Under the pieces are notes generated by a model. The model was not told the origin of the DNA. It worked only from the letters and a program-made list of their open reading frames with translations, and searched no databases. A stretch of 7,293 nt of DNA, from assembly GCA_030453005.1 (NCBI GenBank), contig JAKDLE010000133.1:1-7293 (forward strand). The letters are read 5' to 3'. Positions 6,264 to 7,293 of the stretch are shown here, piece by piece; the stretch's first letter is position 1, and every line of letters starts with the position of its first letter. A program made the translations under genes and the position numbers. The stretch is from Pseudonocardia sp. Lineage in GTDB: Bacteria; Actinomycetota; Actinomycetes; Mycobacteriales; Pseudonocardiaceae.

Positions 6264-7293
<1,030 letters not shown>

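Overview
The window looks like a chromosomal segment of a high-GC actinobacterium. The codons end almost always in G or C, starts include GTG and TTG, and the protein sequences are closest in style to Pseudonocardiales/Corynebacteriales families. Pseudonocardia or a relative is my best guess from the sequence alone. I see no rRNA, tRNA, CRISPR array, transposase, integrase or phage gene.

Layout, left to right. (1) The minus-strand pair gatC-gatA (gatA cut by the left edge) encodes two subunits of the tRNA-dependent amidotransferase; stop and start overlap as ATGA. (2) A divergent intergenic region of about 200 bp separates it from a plus-strand gene for a small ACT-domain protein. (3) Next, on the plus strand, is a PucR/CdaR-type regulator. 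(4) A 26-bp-arm hairpin lies between this regulator and the convergent minus-strand genes. (5) The minus-strand run is: 3-keto-5-aminohexanoate cleavage (BKACE) family enzyme, then an FAD/[2Fe-2S] ferredoxin reductase-like protein, then a membrane fatty-acid desaturase. (6) At the right edge is the C-terminal half of ligA (NAD+-dependent DNA ligase), also on the minus strand.

How the genes fit together. ligA, the ACT gene (plus strand), gatC and gatA have the order and orientation I recall from Mycobacterium tuberculosis (Rv3014c, Rv3013, Rv3012c, Rv3011c). Here the regulator, desaturase, reductase and BKACE genes sit between ligA and the ACT gene, so they look like a metabolic module inserted into a conserved core neighbourhood. 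Reductase and desaturase form a tight two-gene unit (9-nt gap): the reductase should pass NAD(P)H electrons through FAD and its iron-sulfur centre to the di-iron desaturase, as with the mycobacterial DesA3/Rv3230c pair. The convergent PucR-type protein is a natural candidate regulator, but this is inference.

The most unusual points are a low-complexity insertion of roughly 125 residues inside the helix-hairpin-helix region of LigA, built partly from 18-bp repeats, and the long near-perfect hairpin at the convergent gene junction. I did not find a clear previously undescribed defence or mobile system; most of the window is ordinary core and metabolic DNA.
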